This document shows, piece by piece, positions 4,985 to 6,451 of a stretch of 6,451 bases of DNA. Where the stretch lies: contig JAYPBC010000054.1 of assembly GCA_038124025.1 (NCBI GenBank), positions 1 through 6,451 of the forward strand, given 5' to 3'. The notes beneath the pieces are model-generated. The model was given only the letters and a program-made list of their open reading frames with translations, did not search any database and was not told the DNA's origin. Position 1 is the stretch's first letter; each line of letters starts with the position of its first letter. This DNA is from UBA1275 sp038124025. GTDB lineage: Bacteria; Bacteroidota; Rhodothermia; Balneolales; Balneolaceae. The position numbers and the translations under genes are program-made.

Positions 4985-6241
4985 TTAAAGCAGTTTAGCG
5001 ATGTCTTTTCGCTTCTCATTGTCGATGGAATCGATGTAATTCATGGTAGTTTTCATAGAACTGTGCTTGAATTGGTCCATAATGACCTCCAATGAGGCGC
5101 CTCCCATTAGTAATGCATAGGCATGTGAATGGCGCGCAGTGTATGTGGTTAGGTTTTTGGTCAAATTCAGCTCTTTGGCAATTTGTTTCAGGCCAATGTT
5201 GATGCGCCGAACAAACTCTTGGGTGTGCTTGTGCTGTTCTTCGGCGGTTTGGTTCGCGTCAATGATGGAAAACACATAGTTTTCAGGCTGAGAATCATCC
5301 ACGCCTCTTCTTTGAATGACTTCGGTGATGTGCGGATGAATCACTGCGGTGATTTGAACTTGATTGGATTTGTTGGCACGTTCGGTTTTTTTGCGGACAA
5401 ATTGAATTACACCTTCCTTCCAATCGATGTCTTTCCATTTAAGGTGCACAATGTCCTTGATGTTGCAGCCGTTGGCGTAGTAGGAGAAGAGCCAAAAGTC
5501 TCGAGCCAGTTCTTTTCGTGATCCGGGTTTTACTTCTAGCGCTTTTATAGCTTCCACCTCTTTCTTGCTTAACGCCCGCTTTTTGTTTTGAGCGGCAGGG
5601 ATCTGGTACTTTCCGTGCGACTTACGCCCAAAGGGATAATACTCTTTGGCAAAGAGTCCATTGGCAATACCGTAGTTGATCACTGCCCGCAGCGAGCGCA
5701 AGTAGATGCCGATAGTGTTTTGAGACTTGCCTTCTTCGCGCATGTAGGCTTCATACTCCTCAAGGAACTCCGGGGTAAGGTCGTTCCAGGCTAAGTTTTT
5801 GGAGAAGGATAGAAGACTTTTAAGTGCCCACTTGTAGCTGTTGGAAGTAGAAACACGGCCATTGGTTTTTAGATCGGTGATATACTCATTAAAGACTGTT
5901 TTGAATGACTTAGTGGTAGAGGCCGGGGCAGTAGAATTCGCCCACCGTGAATCAAATGCATGAAAACTAAACGGATGCAACGTATCTGTAATTTCAATGG
6001 CTCTACCTTCGTATTCACGGATGGCATGAAAAACCTCACGTTGCGATTTAGACATGCGCTGTCCTGACTGAATCTTCTCCCAATCTGCCTTTGACACGGC
6101 ACTTACATCAAGAGGGTAATAGCGTTGCTTACGAGCAAAAGTCACTCGAAGCTTAATGGGGTAGATAGGGTCCTTGGATCCCGCGTTTTTTATCAAAGCG
6201 CGACGCGTATCTAAAACAACCTTAACAGCTAATGTGCTCAT
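4985..6241 (-). CDS. Tyrosine recombinase/integrase, Bacteroidota type
   Basis: This encodes 418 residues from ATG at 6241, a usual length for the family. The order is: an N-terminal arm-DNA-binding beta domain (1-60, with TFARKQRYYPLDVSAVSKADWEKI), an alpha-helical SAM-like core-binding domain (about 112-205, FNEYITDLK...NTIGIYLRSLRAVINYGI), and a catalytic domain (about 222-418). Visible catalytic residues are Lys284/285 in the beta-hairpin (FVRKKTE), Arg370 in YTARHSHAYALL, His393 in FKHSSMKTTMNYI and the nucleophile Tyr402. The first catalytic Arg position is Asn260 (NGCNIKDI), and the box-II His is Tyr367. Both substitutions occur, to my recollection, in many Bacteroidota integrases, so they do not by themselves mean inactivity. 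The gene reads away from the tRNA fragment 160 bases upstream, as expected for the integrase of an element inserted at a tRNA 3' end. It would excise and integrate the element carrying the rhs cassette. Confidence 0.9.
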   Translation of the reverse strand: MSTLAVKVVLDTRRALIKNAGSKDPIYPIKLRVTFARKQRYYPLDVSAVSKADWEKIQSGQRMSKSQREVFHAIREYEGRAIEITDTLHPFSFHAFDSRWANSTAPASTTKSFKTVFNEYITDLKTNGRVSTSNSYKWALKSLLSFSKNLAWNDLTPEFLEEYEAYMREEGKSQNTIGIYLRSLRAVINYGIANGLFAKEYYPFGRKSHGKYQIPAAQNKKRALSKKEVEAIKALEVKPGSRKELARDFWLFSYYANGCNIKDIVHLKWKDIDWKEGVIQFVRKKTERANKSNQVQITAVIHPHITEVIQRRGVDDSQPENYVFSIIDANQTAEEQHKHTQEFVRRINIGLKQIAKELNLTKNLTTYTARHSHAYALLMGGASLEVIMDQFKHSSMKTTMNYIDSIDNEKRKDIAKLL

Positions 6242-6248
6242 AAATCAA

Positions 6249-6270
6249 AATTTGCATACAATTTGCATAC
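6249..6270. repeat. Two perfect 11-bp tandem repeats upstream of the integrase
   Basis: The unit AATTTGCATAC occurs twice head to tail (6249-6259 and 6260-6270), starting 7 bases upstream of the integrase start codon. It overlaps the likely transcription start just downstream of the predicted -7 element. The one-turn spacing (11 bp) puts both copies on the same face of the helix. This suggests an operator or a pair of recombinase arm sites that could let the integrase repress its own gene. Confidence 0.75.
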
Positions 6271-6301
6271 AAATCTAACGCAAATGACCGTGACCAACAA
6301 A
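6270..6301 (-). promoter_or_regulatory. Predicted Bacteroidota-type promoter of the integrase gene
   Basis: On the minus strand TTTG (6301-6298) is followed after 20 bases by TAGATTTG (6277-6270). This matches the Bacteroidota consensus TTTG/TTG, about 17-23 bases, TAnnTTTG. The -7 element lies about 29 bases upstream of the start codon, giving a short leader that contains the 11-bp tandem repeats. Confidence 0.6.
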
Positions 6302-6399
6302 AACCAATAATTAGAAATAGATTATAAACTACTGAATATCAGTTGATAAATGTTGTTAATTTGAATTATCGTTAATCAATGGTAATGGCTATTTTATGA

Positions 6400-6441
6400 C
6401 TGGCAGTCAAGAGGTCGTCGGTTCGAGCCCGATCTTCTCCA
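6400..6441 (+). tRNA. 3' half of tRNA-Ala(GGC), probable attachment site (attR-like)
   Basis: The sequence reads as the 3' half of a tRNA: anticodon loop CTGGCAG (anticodon GGC at 6402-6404), 3' anticodon-stem strand TCAAG, variable loop AGGTC, T-arm GTCGG-TTCGAGC-CCGAT, acceptor strand CTTCTCC and discriminator A6441. T at position 70 and A73 fit the alanine identity elements (G3:U70, A73). The CCA end is not encoded, as is usual in Bacteroidota. No D-arm or 5' acceptor strand lies upstream, and the bases before the loop pair only partly with TCAAG. This is therefore not an intact gene but the 3' duplicate left when an element integrates into a tRNA. By this reading the element lies to the left, the intact tRNA is beyond the left edge, and the chromosome resumes after about 6441. 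Confidence 0.7.
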
Positions 6442-6451
6442 CATTGAAAGC

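Noticed and set aside
6380..6451. Complete tRNA gene
   Set aside because: No 5' acceptor strand or D-arm precedes the anticodon loop, and the 5' anticodon stem pairs poorly, so only the 3' half is present.

Overview
The window looks like part of an integrative genetic element in a member of the Bacteroidota, probably a flavobacterium or a relative. The signs are an ISAon1-type insertion sequence, a Bacteroidota-type tyrosine recombinase with a TTTG-N20-TAnnTTTG promoter, and a YD-repeat (Rhs) toxin gene of the kind common in that phylum. All identifications come from reading the sequence, with no database search. Every recognised protein gene is on the minus strand. The only plus-strand feature is the 3' half of a tRNA at the right edge.

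Layout, left to right. (1) Positions 1-148 hold a fragment of an IS3-family OrfB that runs off the left edge and has lost its N-terminus. (2) Positions about 145-1548 are an apparently complete ISAon1-like element with 21-bp imperfect terminal inverted repeats. Its transposase is split over two overlapping frames, with all three catalytic acidic residues in the second. No target duplication is visible, so the flanks have probably been rearranged. (3) Positions 1549-1847 are non-coding and carry two back-to-back palindromes. (4) Positions 1848-4722 form a toxin/immunity-like pair: an Rhs core that has lost its 5' part, ending in a roughly 260-residue variable C-terminal domain, followed 4 bases later by an exported leucine-rich-repeat protein. 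(5) Positions 4723-4984 are non-coding, with a perfect 13-bp inverted repeat and a long series of A/T tracts and GTCYGAA-like motifs spaced by whole helical turns. (6) Positions 4985-6241 encode a tyrosine integrase, with a promoter and an 11-bp tandem repeat upstream. (7) Positions 6400-6441 are the 3' half of a tRNA-Ala(GGC), the likely attachment site at the right end of the element.

The most interesting part is the rhs/LRR pair. The toxin tip has a Cys...GSHTAIFV...WDDG arrangement resembling papain-fold peptidases or amidases (NlpC/P60, CHAP) and a LysM-like stretch before it. The partner has a signal peptide. Together they suggest, as inference, a cell-wall- or envelope-acting toxin neutralised in the periplasm by an LRR immunity protein. 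The integrase and tRNA site would explain how this cassette moves. The truncated Rhs 5' end suggests an orphan or reserve toxin cassette rather than a full delivery protein.
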